This document shows positions 24,057 through 36,315 of a stretch of DNA of 64,000 bases, piece by piece (position 1 is the stretch's first letter; the number at the start of each line of letters is the position of its first letter). The stretch comes from Diphasiastrum complanatum (lineage: Eukaryota; Streptophyta; Lycopodiopsida; Lycopodiales; Lycopodiaceae). A program made the position numbers and the translations under genes. The DNA lies in NCBI GenBank assembly GCA_029204225.1, contig CM055113.1:12112234-12176233 (forward strand). The letters are read 5' to 3'. The notes under the pieces are model-generated. The model was not told the DNA's origin, made no database searches, and saw only the letters and a program-made list of their open reading frames with translations.

Positions 24057-24439
24057 AAGAACCAGCCAAGCAGATAAACTTTTTCAAACCCTAAATGTGC
24101 TCTAAAAGACACAAAAACCAGCAAGTATCAAATCTAAAAAATCAACACCAGAATGTATCTAAATCACACATTAGATGGATGTAGGAACTTGCCCTCCTAC
24201 TAGTCTTGTGTTTTGAAAATTTCAGCCTGAAATTGCATTACAAACTCAAAAAACTAGCAAGCAAAGAATTAGATTAGCCTCCAACAAAGCTTTTTTCGGA
24301 ACCCTTCTTTCTTGCCAAAAAGTGTGAACAATACACACACAGATAGGGCTATTGCAAACACCCTACACATGGTAATAGGTCGTCCAATTTTCAGCCTTGG
24401 AATGTGAACAGATCGTCACAAAAAATTAGCAGCGGATTT

Positions 24440-25532
24440 TTACTTTGTAAAATCAGCAAGAGTTAAGGTTTTTGAGATTAATGTAGATACGAAGCTTGCC
24501 TTTTTCTTGGGAACTACCACAATGGGTGATACCCAATCAGTGTGCTGGACTTCATAAATGAAACAAGCATCTAGGAGCTTTTTAATATCTTCGTCTATCC
24601 GTTCACGATAAACTGGGTTACAATGGTAAGGCTTAGCGTTCTCCTCGAATGGAATAGTATGGACTACTATTTCAGGTGGGACCCCCTTCATTCGGTATAA
24701 TTCCATGCAAATACATCTTTGTATTTGCGTAGTAAGGTCTCCAGATCAATAAGTTGATAAGGTGTGAGGTGGGCTCCTACGTGAACTGTACGATCCATCT
24801 CCTCATTAGGATCTTTAAGATTTAGTTCTATTGTCTTTGCTGGTCCTTCAAAGGTGTGGGAAGCTTGTGTAAGTTCCTGTTGTGGTTGTGGCAATTGAAT
24901 GATGATGTCATCAAGTGTGAAATCTTTGAAGTGGCTTGGAAGATCAAAAGGAGATTCCACAAAGTTCTCTGGAACTTTGGGAATCATGGATGTGGATGTG
25001 CTAGCAAAACTGGAAGCTCTATCGCATGGATTGTCCTTTTGTGGTTCAGACAAGGGCTTGATTGGTTGTTTGAGCTTTTCGTGCATTTGTTTTGGTCTCT
25101 CGCTTAGTTTTGTGTCGACTATTTTTTTTTTGGTAATCGAGGTTTTGTGGTATTTTGTGAAGGCGGTGTGGTTGCCTCTCGAATCAATTATTCGTTTATT
25201 GCATTATAGGCTTTGTCTTGAAGCATGTCCCATTGGTAGACCTTAGGTTTGGGCTGATAGGCCACGGTGTCGGCTACCTTGGATGTGAGTTGCACATGAG
25301 CCATAGGCCCTGGCGACTTAATCTCTTTGGGAATCGATTTTGGTGCGTAACATTTTTTATCGAGATACATGAGGACTTGGTCATTAGTCATCATGTCATC
25401 ATTCATCGAAAGAATATCGTTTTCCAAAACGTGGACTGCAGAAATACTAGATTCTCCTGGGCAACAAGCTATAGAAATTGGATCTATCATCATTAATGTG
25501 ACTTTTTGTTTTTGTTGTTCGTATTTTTTCAT
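24440..25532 (-). pseudogene. Ty3/gypsy pol fragment (Tat-like), protease-RT junction
   Basis: Minus-strand ORFs 25,532-25,188, 25,086-24,688 and 24,706-24,440. The end of the second reads DLETLLRKYKDVFAWNYTE. The third reads GVPPEIVVHTIPFEENAKPY, then RIDEDIKKLLDACFIYEV and WVSPIVVVPKKKASF. This is the N-terminal edge of a gypsy reverse transcriptase of the kind seen in plant Tat elements. A frameshift lies near 24,690-24,706. The polymerase core is missing after VPKKK. No LTR is visible. Confidence 0.75.
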
Positions 25533-25815
25533 CCATACTGATCAATTTTTTATTTACTTTTTTTTTTTTCGTTTTTTTTTGTTTAAAAAAGAAATAATGG
25601 AACGAATAGGAACCAAAATCCACAACATTAGCCAATCATGCAAGAGAGGAAGACATGGCCTCACAACAGAGTCAAGAGGTAGAACCAAGTGCCACATGTC
25701 ACAAAGTTGACTGAGATCAGCAAAAAAATGACCAACATGAGCCTAAGGCTTGTAGAATGAAAATTCTTCAATCGGACCAATTTGGATATTGTTTTGGAGA
25801 TCATGCATGCACTGA

Positions 25816-27330
25816 ATGTTGTCAGAGGGGATCGAGTCGATGAGGCGAAACGAGGCATGGACATTAGAGCCATTGCCAGAAAATAGAAAAACAGTCGACT
25901 GCAAGTGGGTATACAAGAAGAAGATGAAATTAGATGGCACCATTAGCCGCTACAAAGCAAAACTTGTCACGAAGGGCTACATTCAGAGATATGGTGTTGA
26001 TTATTTTGACACATATTTACCCATGGTCAAGATGACAAGCATAAGGCTACTCCTTACATATGCCACACAACACAATTTGGAAATTCACTAGATTGATGTG
26101 AAAACAACCTTTCTCCACGGAGATCTAGAGGAGGAAATCTTTATGAAGCAGCTTGAAGGTTTTGAAGACCCCAACAATCGACAATATGTCCGTCGACTGC
26201 AAAGATGCATCTATGGTCTAAAACAAACATCATGAGCTTGGTACAAGAAGCTCGATGGTCTTCTAAATTCTCTAGACTTCGATCCTACACAACCAGACTG
26301 CAATGTCTACATAAAAAGAGTAGGAGAAGATTTTGTGATACTAACCATTTTCGTAGATGATTCTCTAATAATAGAAAATTCCTTGATGCTGATCAAAAAC
26401 ACGAAGAGTCAGATTTCTGAAAGTTACGAAATCACACCTCTTGGAGAAGCAACAAAATGCCTCAAGCTGGAGATCAGAAGAGATCGAACAAAGGGCAAAA
26501 TGCACTTGAGTCAGTCAGAATATGCCAGAAAGGTGCTAAAGCAGTACCACATGATGGACTGCAAAGAGAAGGCCACACCAATGATAGATGGAGCCAAGCT
26601 CACGAAGCAGGATTGCCCAAAAACGGAAGAGGAAGAACAGAAGGTGGCAGGTAAATCCTACCAAAACTTAATCGGTAGTCTGATGTACCTTACAATTTGT
26701 ACTAGGATCGATCTAGCTTTCTCTGTTTGCGCCTTGAGCCAATTCTCTTCCAATCCTGGCCTGGCACATTGGCAAATGACAAAAAGAATCCTATAGTATC
26801 TGAAGGGTACCCAAAATATGGAATTAACCCATAGAGCTGAAAACGAACAAAAAGGATTCGAGCTGCACCACTACAGTGATTCAAGCTGGGCGAGCTGCAA
26901 AGATGACAACAAGTCCATAACAGGATGATGTACCATAGCGTGCGGAGCTGCAATCAGTTGGATATGCAAAAATCAAACCTTGGTGGCTCAATCTTCTTGT
27001 GAAGCTGAATATGTCACAACTTCAAAGGTGGCGAACGAGGTAGTGTGGCTACAGATGATGCTGGAAGCAATTGGGATTCCATAAGAAGGGCCAAGCACGA
27101 TGATGATGGACTCTCAGAGTGCCATCTTGTCTTCTATTCAAAGACAAAACACATACCTCTGAAGTACCATCACATTCAAGATTTAATCTCGAAAGGAGAG
27201 TTCCAGGTCCAGTATATAAAATTAGAAGACATGATTGTAGATCTGCTCATGAAGCCGCTCGACAAGCCACTCTTTGCCAAGCAAAGAAAGACAATTGGAT
27301 TAAACGTACAAAGCTGCAAGGATCAAGAGA
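25816..27330 (+). pseudogene. Ty1/copia reverse transcriptase-RNase H, several stops
   Basis: A colinear copia pol 3' half. From 25,840: MRRNEAWTLEPLPENRKTVD, then CKWVYKKKM and KGYIQRYGVDYFDTYLPMVK. Next come YGLKQTS, TIFVDDSLII (catalytic VDD, about 26,341-26,370), YLTICTRIDLAFSVCALSQF and QSSCEAEYVT (RNase H). A frame change near 27,045-27,130 leads to SKTKHIPLKYHHIQDLI, then EDMIVDLLMKPL. In-frame stops occur at 26,089-26,091 (TAG), at about 26,233 (TGA), and three more times before 27,090. Gag, protease and integrase are absent upstream. Confidence 0.85.
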
Positions 27331-28148
27331 GAGTGTCAGAAATGGTGAACTCCTGCAACTTTGTCGCATCACGAACAAGTGATGAAGGTCGAACGAGAAA
27401 AATTTGCGAAAGTCAACGTCCCTTGACTCGAAGCACAAACGATTCATGAATCATTCGTGAATCGTAAACATACCTCCAAGAACGTAACCGCAAAGGGACG
27501 CAAAGCAAAAGGTTGCGAAAGAAATGAAAAGAACAAAAGCAAATGAGAGATTATGAAACAAACGAAACAAACAAAGGAGAATCTTTCGTGCTGCCAACTG
27601 GCAGCTCAACAGACTTGGAGTCGTAGACTTAGCGTTAACTAGTCTTGTGATTCTGTATCTTAGCGATCTTGTAAACTCCACACAGTGGAGATATAAACTA
27701 TCCTTTCTGGATCATAATATATACAAGAGAATAGACAGAAATATCAAAAGAGACAGAGAGAGAGGTAGTGAGTAGAGCAGAAAAGAAAAATACTAGAGCT
27801 GTGCATGAAAGTCTGCCAATGAGCAAAACATAGCGAAAGAGGAGAGTGTCATTCCGCCAATGAGCGAGACACTGACGGCCTCGCTCTAAAAATTAAACTG
27901 ATAATACAGTTGCTCTATTTTTCGTGCATCTCCTTGTCTTGCGTCTTCTGTCTTGATTGCTAGAATGGAATGTGTTCTATGATGTGTAGTCGCGTGTCTA
28001 GGTTCTTGTAAAAGCTTCCACGCAAAAGAAAATTCAAAGACACAAAATCGTTCACGAATACGAAAACGAAAACAAAGACAAAGAAAGGTTTGCTTTCACG
28101 ACAAGAAAGTTTCGCTTTCAAGACAAATGTCCAGTACGAAATCCTCGG
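27331..28148 (+). other. Probable LTR-like 3' flank of the copia remnant
   Basis: Non-coding. It contains a TATA-like box (GGAGATATAAAC, about 27,690), AGAG-rich leader-like sequence and an imperfect repeat (CTGCCAATGAGC / CCGCCAATGAGC at about 27,812 and 27,856). No partner LTR was found, so ends cannot be given. Confidence 0.35.
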
Positions 28149-29080
28149 TTGAAAAATCAAGGGCATGATGCAGACCGTAAGATTGGAGGTCAGAATCAAG
28201 AAAGGTTAGACTTAATGATGAGCCAACAAGAGAATCATTCAATGGATGTCGGAAGTTTTGTCCCGAGCACATCAGGAAAGTCCTCAACCAAAAAAGGTGG
28301 AGTGGAAGTCTTGGTAATATCGTCAACCTTGTTTCCGAATTTAGCTGAAGACCATAACAGCTTACTACTCTACTATGTGGAGAGTGAGAAGGGACATTTG
28401 TTACCTGTGTATGATTATCGCCTCCGAGGGGATGGTATTCTATGCATGGTACAATGTTTTGGATGTGGTGGAAGGCATCATTGATCAAAATGCTCACATC
28501 GAGGTGATCCACCAGTATTTTTACCTTGGTGTTCACAATGCGATGTCAACCATCCATGTCTAGATTGTCCATTGAGGCAATTATAAAAAGCTAAAATGAC
28601 ATTATCTTACAAGGACCAGCATGTACCATGTTATCAGAAAAATCCACTCAAGATGCACTACAAACGGAAAATTTTAGTGCCACCTGGTTTTGAGATAGTG
28701 GATTACACGACAATCCTCCCAAATCCCAAAAGTGCACAATGTCACCTCAAACTTAAATGACTACATCATCACAAGAAACGGAACTGGTAGAATCCATCAA
28801 GCAAATTGTACAATAGAAATTACGAGAATTCTACCCAGCCTTCTACAACGGACGATGGATGCTACATTACAACAGGTACCTGTGGCAACTCAAACTCTTG
28901 GCGGAAAACCGACAAAAGGTTTGCAAGCAAGCATGGTCACGCAATCTTCAAGACCATGAGACAATGAGAAGGAAAAGGCTAAGGTCGTCGACAATTGCCA
29001 ACCAAGTCCAAAATCATCGATGGGCAATGTCCAACCAAAGTCTAATTGTTCCACAAAGCAACAGACCACTAGTACAGTTG
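28149..29080 (+). pseudogene. Retrotransposon gag fragment with paired zinc knuckles
   Basis: About 28,149-28,560 reads QCFGCGGRHH-SKC (first CCHC knuckle, interrupted by a TGA), then WCSQCDVNHPCLDCP, a second knuckle. Downstream GFEIVDYTTILPNPKSAQC stays open to about 28,760, then decays. The knuckle pair resembles that at 15.1-15.5 kb. The copia element at 29,329 inserted 3' of this region. The flank after that insertion (35,350-35,490) continues a Pro/Tyr-rich open frame. Confidence 0.5.
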
Positions 29081-29328
29081 CAAATCTAGGTATAACAATG
29101 CTTGAAAGGCCAAATCCAGGGAATTCAAGCCAAAAAGACCAGCTGCACAACAAGAACTAGTGCCTACACTGTCTACGCCTTGTCCTCAATTGGTAAGATT
29201 GACTGTCGAAGAAAGTCTTATGGTTAAGGAATACCACAAATAACTATATAGACTAAGCAGTCAAGAGAGCACGTCCTATCCACATTATGAATTGAGAGAG
29301 ACCACAATAATACCACTGGGGAAAGTAG

Positions 29329-29976
29329 TGTGAAAGATTCAACTAGTTTCATCACATTTTGCAATATTTCCATATTTGGCATATTGAGGCCAAAACTTGT
29401 TTTAGACTTAGAGGTTGACTTTTCAAAGTTCATTAGTCTAAATTTCATTTGAATAAACACTTTTGGAAAGTGTGGGAAAGATAGAATGCGAGTTTGAGTA
29501 GATTCAATTTGAATAAGTTGGGTACATTGAATCTAGACCCAAAATTGGTAGGGTTAGCATTTTGGTGGGAAAACCAAGTGGCCAAATAGGGTTTGAACCT
29601 GTTATAAAAGGATGTAACTCATGGAGAGAGCAATCTTCTCTCTTCTCTATCTCATTTCATGCTTATACATGGTTCTCTTGGGTTCTACTATCCATTGGTG
29701 CACTATCTTGGTGAGTGCTTGCAATTCTGTGTAGAATGATCTATATTTGCTATTTTTGGATCCACACGTGTGAAATACAGTAGCTTGCTGGTTTTTTATG
29801 GACAGCAATAGTACATAATCATTTCATTCAAGTTTGATCAAGTTCTATTAGTGTTTGCATCTCAAATTGTGTGTAGATGCTGATTTTTCTACATTGGTGA
29901 AATTGGTAGTGTATTTCTCTTTCTAACCAAAGATCATTCAAGTATATTGGATCTTAAGGATCTGAAATCTTTCACA
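29329..29976 (+). repeat. 5' LTR of element A (648 bp)
   Basis: Begins TGTGAAAGATTCAAC and ends AAATCTTTCACA. Contains the palindrome CACACGTGTG (29,763-29,772) and a TATAAAAGG box at about 29,603. Confidence 0.92.
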
Positions 29977-29992
29977 TGGTATCAGAGCTTGT
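29977..29992 (+). promoter_or_regulatory. Primer binding site of element A
   Basis: TGGTATCAGAGCTTGT directly abuts the 5' LTR. It is complementary to the 3' end of plant initiator-Met tRNA, the usual copia primer. Confidence 0.9.
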
Positions 29993-30576
29993 GTTTCAGG
30001 TTATGAAGGAGGAAATCAGATCTATCAATGATTTGGTGAAGATATCAAGTCTAGAGCATGCTAGAGAGGATTCTACACCAAAATCGGATTTTTTGCTTTT
30101 GTAGATTGGATCTTTTGTAGATCAAAACACTAAATAGGTCAATATACTTGTTCAATTCCGTTTTTTGAATTCACATGCTAGATTTGGCCGATTTTTGGAT
30201 CATTGGTTCAGCCTAAGTGGTGGCTTATAGATTGCATATCAAATTTTCAGCATTTGCATGTAGATTTGGAATAGTCAATTTTTTGTGATTTTGTCAAAAC
30301 TCTAATTTTGATTGGATCTCTAGATAGTGAGGTTGCTGGACTTCATTTGAGTGTGTTTCAATCTTATGAAGTGGCAAAAGTCATTAGATTGAGGATAGAT
30401 CATAGGTTGATCAAGATTCCATGATTCTATGTGTTGATTTGCTTGGATAAGTGCTAGAAGAGAATTTGTGAGATAGTTTCAAATCTTGGTGATTTCTTTT
30501 GAAAGCATTTGTTGTTGTTCAAAGGAGTGCTTTGTGCATTGAAACAACTTGAAAGAGAAGATCAGGTCATTGCTAC

Positions 30577-31401
30577 ATGGCAACCTCAATTGGAGTCATG
30601 TTGGAAGCCAATGATAGGCTTACCTCAAGTAACTATTCATTATGGAAAGTGAGGATGGAGTCACTTCTTGAGATGAATGATGTTTTGGATATTGTTGTAG
30701 GTTTGGAGGAGAGACCAGCAACACAACAAGATCAATTGAGGTCTGACAAGAGGGCCAAGAAGGCTCTACACATGATAAAGATGAATGTTACTAATGAACT
30801 TCTCAAGGAAGTTGGTAAGTGCACATCATCTTTGGAAGCTTGGAATTCATTGAAGAAGCTTTATGAATTCAAGTCTACTTCTAGAGTGTTGACTCTAAGA
30901 AGGCAAATCTTTTCTTGTTTGCAAAAGAATGAAGAAAGTCCAAGTACTTTTGTTTTGAGAATGAAAGCATTGAATGATGAGTTAGCTTGCATAGATGAAA
31001 GCATTAAGGAAGGAGAGCTTATTCAAGTGATTCTTAATGGCTTGTTGGATGCTCATGCTAACATTGTTCAAAGTATTGCTATTCAAAAGACTTTGCCAAG
31101 TTTGATGGATCTTCAAGAGATCTTGATCAATGAGGAATATAGGCTTCAAGCAAGAGGTGGATCTACATCGACACTTCAAGAGGATGCTATGTTCACAAAG
31201 GGCAAATTCAAGGGAAAAACCAAAAGCAAGTGGTCTAAAGGGCAAGATCAAGTGGATGCTTCTTCAAGTGGCAAAAAGAAGGATAGATCAAAGCTCAAGT
31301 GCTTCTATTGTGGCATCAAATGACACTTTGCAAGTGAGTGCTACAAGAAGAAGAGAGATCAAGGAGACAAGCAAGGTAATCTTACTCTTGATGAGGATGG
31401 T
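30577..31401 (+). pseudogene. Gag of element A, one TGA inside the zinc knuckle
   Basis: ATG at 30,577, about 600 bp after the PBS. The N-terminal region reads LTSSNYSLWKVRMESLLEMN (copia gag, UBN2-like) and continues with VILNGLLDAHANIVQS and LMDLQEILINEEYRLQ. The knuckle reads CFYCGIK-stop-HFASEC, a C-x2-C-x4-H-x4-C motif in which position 31,321-31,323 is TGA. GGA (Gly) would be the usual residue, one base away. The frame continues unchanged into protease, so gag and pol form one ORF apart from this codon. Gag forms the particle and binds genomic RNA. Confidence 0.85.
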
Positions 31402-32877
31402 TTGGACGTGCAAGATGCAAATGATGATGCTTTTGTGATGTCTTCATGTATGCTTGCTAATGATGGAGATCTAGATCCTTGGTGGATTGATAGTGGAGCA
31501 ACTTCACACATGACCTTTCACAAAGAGTACTTCACTTCTTTGTTGGCATATGGAGATGACAAGAGGGTGATCTACACGGCCAATGATGGTGAGTGTGCAA
31601 TCAAAGGGATTGGCACAATTCCTATTTCTCTCTCTACAAATAGGAATGTTCATTTGGAGGATGTCTTGTTTATTCCATATATTACCAAGAATTTGTTTAG
31701 TGTGATTCAAATGCTAAGTAAGGGCCTCAAGGTGGAGTTTGATGGAGATGCTTGTTTGACCAAAAGCAAGGATGTCTTGATTGGAAAAGGTAAAAGGCAA
31801 GGGAAGTTGTTCAAACTTGATGCTTGTGTTATTGCTAACCAAGTTGGATGTGTTGCAAGGGAGCAAATTTCTATTCAAGAGGTTTGGCACAAAAGGATGG
31901 GACACCTCAACTTCAAGTCATTGGAGGTAATGGCAAGGAAGAAGGTTGTGATTGGTCTTCCAAGTTCCTTAAGTAATGACAAGCATGTTTGTGAGTCTTG
32001 TGCTTTGTCTAAGTCACATAGACTACCTTATACTAGATCTATTTCTAGATCTACAAAGCCTTTTCAACTTGTACATTCGGATATTCATGGATCTACTACA
32101 ATTAGCAATAGTGGAGCTAAGATGTATGTAGCATTCATTGATGATTTTAGTAGATTTTGTTGGATCTATCTACTAAAGAGCAAGGATGAAGGGAATGATG
32201 TCTTTGTCAAGTTCAAGAATGCAAGGGAGAACCAATTCTCCACAAAGATCAAGTGCTTGAGAGATGACAATGGTGGTGAGTACATATCTAACAAGTTCAA
32301 GGCCTTTTGTGATGAGCATGGGATCAAGAGGGAGTATACAACATCAAGGACCCCACAACAAAATGGAGTGGCTGAAAGGAAGAATAGAACTTTATGTGAA
32401 AGTGCTAAAGCTATGAGGTTAAGTGCTAATCTTGACAAACCATTTTGGGATCAAGCTTTGTTGTGTGCCAATTTCTTGTGCAATAGGTGGCCGAGTGCTA
32501 TTTTGGATGGAAGGACACCTTTTGAGATGCTATTCAAGAGGAGGCCGAGTGTCAGCTTTCTAAGAACCTTTGGATGCACATGCTATGTCAACATTACTCT
32601 TGATGATAGGACCAAGGAGGATCCATCTTCAAGAAGAGGTATTTTTGTTGGATATAGTGAGGTGAGTAAAGCCTACAAGGTTTACATTCCTTCTACTAAC
32701 AAAGTGATTGCTGGTAGAGATGTCATTTTTGATGAGGGAAACATTCCAAAGGTGTCTTCAAGCATGATTGATGGTAAAGTAGATGGTTCTAACATTCTTG
32801 ATGTTGATGAGAAGGATCCTACTTTGGATGGTGGTGATGATGGACCTTCATCAAGTCAAAAGCCAAGGAGAATATGA
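31402..32877 (+). pseudogene. Protease and integrase of element A
   Basis: Same frame as gag. The aspartic protease has WWIDSGATSHMT (active D-S-G) at about 31,480-31,515. The pre-integrase zinc domain reads HKRMGHLNFKSLEVM, then CESCALSKSHRLPY (HHCC). The integrase core has catalytic Asp in LVHSDIHG, Asp in CLRDDNGGEY and Glu in NGVAERKNRT, so the DDE triad is complete. Distal features are PFEMLFKRRPSVSFLRTFGC and RRGIFVGYSEVSKAYKVY. A TGA ends it at 32,875-32,877. The same frame resumes beyond it, so this stop is probably secondary damage (pol normally continues). Confidence 0.9.
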
Positions 32878-32964
32878 AGAGAAAGACAAGTACCTTCAAG
32901 GCTCACATATGATCAAAAGGGTAAGCAAGTAGTTTTTGGAAATTATGTTGCTTTCCTAACCTCT

Positions 32965-34127
32965 TTGTATGATCCTACAAGTGTAGATCAAGCAAGGAAA
33001 GAAGAGGAGTGGATCCAACCAATGGATCTTGAGTATCGATCTCTTATGAAGAGTGGAACATCTTCTGGAGAATCTTCTTGTGTACATGGAGCTATGCAAG
33101 TGGATGGATGTTATCTTGCTATAAAATCAAGTAATGGATATGGAAAACAAAGTTTGTTCAATGACTTTGATGGTCAAGTTGAAGATCAAGAAATTGATCT
33201 CAAAGCGCTTCAACTAGTCAAAAGGGAAGGTGGCAATTTGGAACTAGTCAAGAGCATCAAAGGAGAGGTAATTGGCAAAGGTGTTATGGATCTGTTTTTG
33301 CAGCATATTGAAGACTCAAGTAAGGTCAAAGGAGCAGCAAGGAAGTGTTGTTCAAGTCTACTTTACTTGTTCTATCTCATGTGGATGTGTTCAAATTGTC
33401 AAGATATGGTAAAACTAGCTACATTGGTGAGCATTGTTTTGATGTTGGATTTGTACTAGCATTCTTGGCTGATTTTGCTGATAGAAATAAAGCTATTGGA
33501 GGTTCATTTTGTCACTCATCCATGGCTAAGTTCTCAAGTGTTGAGCTACTTGGTGCCTATACTTGGAGATTGTCAATTTTTGGTGAATTCATGGTCATTT
33601 TCTTGTGTCAAGTAGATCTTGAAGATGGACTAGTGCAAACTACTTGGTTTACGGAGTCATGTGGTGCTGGATTGGCATCATTAATGTACTCACCTACTCA
33701 TGGATTTCCAAGGTTTGATGGTTTCTTGAGACAAGATGAAGATGGAGGCTCATTCATGGAGTATCATGGTGGATACAAGGCAACAAAGGACAAAGAAGGA
33801 GGAGACATGCAAGCAAAAGTTGATCACTCACATTTATTGTTTGTTTGCTGTATTTTTCCAGAGAGTTCAGAGTTGGAAGCATGGTGGAATCATTTCATTT
33901 ACACTCTATTTGATTCTTCATGTTCTAGTCACATTTTTACATGTAAAATTGATGTAAGAAATAGTGAAGCATCCCAAGTGGACACTATTCTCTATATCAA
34001 TTATGGTTGTTTCTATTTTGAGCATTACATGATCATTGAGAGGAGATCTATTCTTAGGAAGAAGATCATTCTTATGATGGATCAAAGTTCTATTGGCAAA
34101 AACTATGCTAGGAGCATTGGAAGCTAG
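32965..34127 (+). pseudogene. RT start followed by an unrelated ~1.05-kb replacement module
   Basis: About 32,965-33,054 is the ordinary beginning of copia RT (DPTSVDQARKEEEWIQPMDL, then EYRSLMKSG). It then switches to SGESSCVHGAMQVDGCY, without RT motifs. A 260-codon open frame (33,345-34,127) follows: RLSIFGEFMVIFLCQVDLED, SPTHGFPRFDGFL, HIFTCKIDVRNSEASQVDTI. RNase H resumes just after it. Clearly homologous DNA lies at 59.7-60.8 kb (minus strand), and a diverged part at about 55.0-55.1 kb. I do not recognise the module's origin. A captured host sequence or an element-specific ORF are both possible. Confidence 0.8.
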
Positions 34128-34138
34128 GAAGGCGAGTT

Positions 34139-34699
34139 TTGAGGTACATCATTGGAACTCGAGATTTTGGCATATTGTATGAGGGATCATCACCTAATCT
34201 TTTTGGATTTTTAGATTCGAACTATGCTGGAGATATAATGGATAGGAAATCCATTAGTTCTTATTGTATTTTCATAGGTGATGGAGCTATATCATGGATG
34301 TCAAAGAAACAAGCCACTATCTCATTGTCATCTACTGAGGCCGAGTACAAAGCTCTTACACATTGCACAAAGGAGATGGTATGGATCAAGAGGATGATCA
34401 AGGATCTTCACTTGCTGGATTTTTCAGAGAGCCCAATCATCTTTTGTGACAATCAATCAGCCCAAAGAATGGCATCCAATCCTATCTTTCATGCTAGGAG
34501 CAAGCATATTGAGATACAATATCATTTTGTGAGGGAGCGAGTCATTGCAAAGGAGGTGGAGCTTCAACATGTGTCTTCAAGGGAATGTGTAGCTGATATC
34601 TTCACCAAAGCATTGGGAAAAGACTTGTTCATGAAGCATATGACTTCACTTGGAGTATTATCAAAGTCTATGCTAAAACTAGTTGAAGAGGGAGTGTGA
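34139..34699 (+). CDS. RNase H domain of element A
   Basis: A 186-codon frame: RYIIGTRDFGILYEGSSPNL, then FGFLDSNYAGDIMDRKS. This carries the first acidic residue of copia RNase H (SNYAGD) and the YCIFIGDGAISWMSKKQATI block. SSTEAEYKAL (Glu) and FCDNQSAQRM (Asp) are next. HIEIQYHFVRE follows, then VADIFTKALGKD. All the usual blocks are present without a stop. It ends LVEEGV-stop overlapping the purine tract and the first bases of the 3' LTR. Intact domain, but severed from any polymerase. Confidence 0.88.
   Translation: MRYIIGTRDFGILYEGSSPNLFGFLDSNYAGDIMDRKSISSYCIFIGDGAISWMSKKQATISLSSTEAEYKALTHCTKEMVWIKRMIKDLHLLDFSESPIIFCDNQSAQRMASNPIFHARSKHIEIQYHFVRERVIAKEVELQHVSSRECVADIFTKALGKDLFMKHMTSLGVLSKSMLKLVEEGV
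34684..34694 (+). promoter_or_regulatory. Polypurine tract of element A
   Basis: Purine-rich TGAAGAGGGAG immediately before the 3' LTR start TGTGAAAG. An equivalent tract lies next to the LTR at 59,699. Confidence 0.85.
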
Positions 34700-35344
34700 A
34701 AGATTCAACTAGTTTCATCACATTTTGCAATATTTCCATATTTGGCATATTGAGGCCAAAACTTGTTTTAGACTTAGAGGTTGAATTTTCAAAGTTCATT
34801 AGTCTAAATTTCATTTGAATAAACACTTTTGGAAAGTGTGGGAAAGATAGAATGCGAGTTTGAGTAGATTCAATTTGAATAAGTTGGGTACATTGAATCT
34901 AGACCCAAAATTGGTAGGGTTAGCATTTTGGTGGGAAAGCCAAGTGGCCAAATAGGGTTTGGACCTGCTATAAAAGGATGTAACTCGTGGAGAGAGCAAT
35001 CTTCTCTCTTCTCTATCTCATTTCATGCTTATACATGGTTCTCTTGGGTTCTACTATCCATTGGTGCACTATCTTGGTGATTGCTTGCAATTCTATGTGT
35101 AGAATGATCTATATTTGTTATTTTTGGATCCACACGTGTGAAATACAGTAGCTTGCTGGTTCTGTACGGACAACAACAATACATAATCATTTCATTCAAG
35201 TTTGATCAAGTTATATTAGTGTTTGCATCTCAAATTGTGTGTAGATGCTGATTTTTCTACATTGGTGAAATTGGTAGTGTATTTCTCTTTCTAACCAAAG
35301 ATCATTCAAGTAGATTGGATCTTAAGGATCTGAAATCTCTCACA
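34695..35344 (+). repeat. 3' LTR of element A (650 bp)
   Basis: Colinear with the 5' LTR and followed by the AGTAG target duplication. It contains the CACACGTGTG palindrome at 35,131-35,140. Its last bases read TCTCTCACA instead of TCTTTCACA. Confidence 0.92.
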
Positions 35345-35349
35345 AGTAG

Positions 35350-36210
<861 letters not shown>

Positions 36211-36315
36211 TAAGAAAACTATGGAGCAATCATTAAGATCCATAGGTAGGATTTCTTTCAGAATTCACCTCCCTTGAGAAGATAAATCTCTCGAGGAGAA
36301 GATCTAGAGCCAAGG

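Larger units (their letters stand above)
29324..35349 (+). mobile_element. Ty1/copia element with the RT region replaced (element A)
   Basis: An end-complete LTR retrotransposon. The 5' LTR is 29,329-29,976 and the 3' LTR 34,695-35,344, both TG...CA with inverted ends TGTGAAAGAT/ATCTTTCACA. Five-base target duplications AGTAG lie at 29,324-29,328 and 35,345-35,349. The PBS is at 29,977 and the PPT at 34,684-34,694. Internal order: gag, protease, integrase, start of RT, about 1.05 kb of unrelated module, RNase H. No YVDD box exists, so it cannot reverse transcribe by itself. By eye the LTRs differ at roughly 15-20 positions, a moderately old insertion. It sits inside older gag-like DNA. Confidence 0.9.

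Noticed and set aside
29324-35349. Element A as an autonomous copia element
   Set aside because: LTRs, integrase and RNase H are good, but no RT polymerase motifs exist between them.
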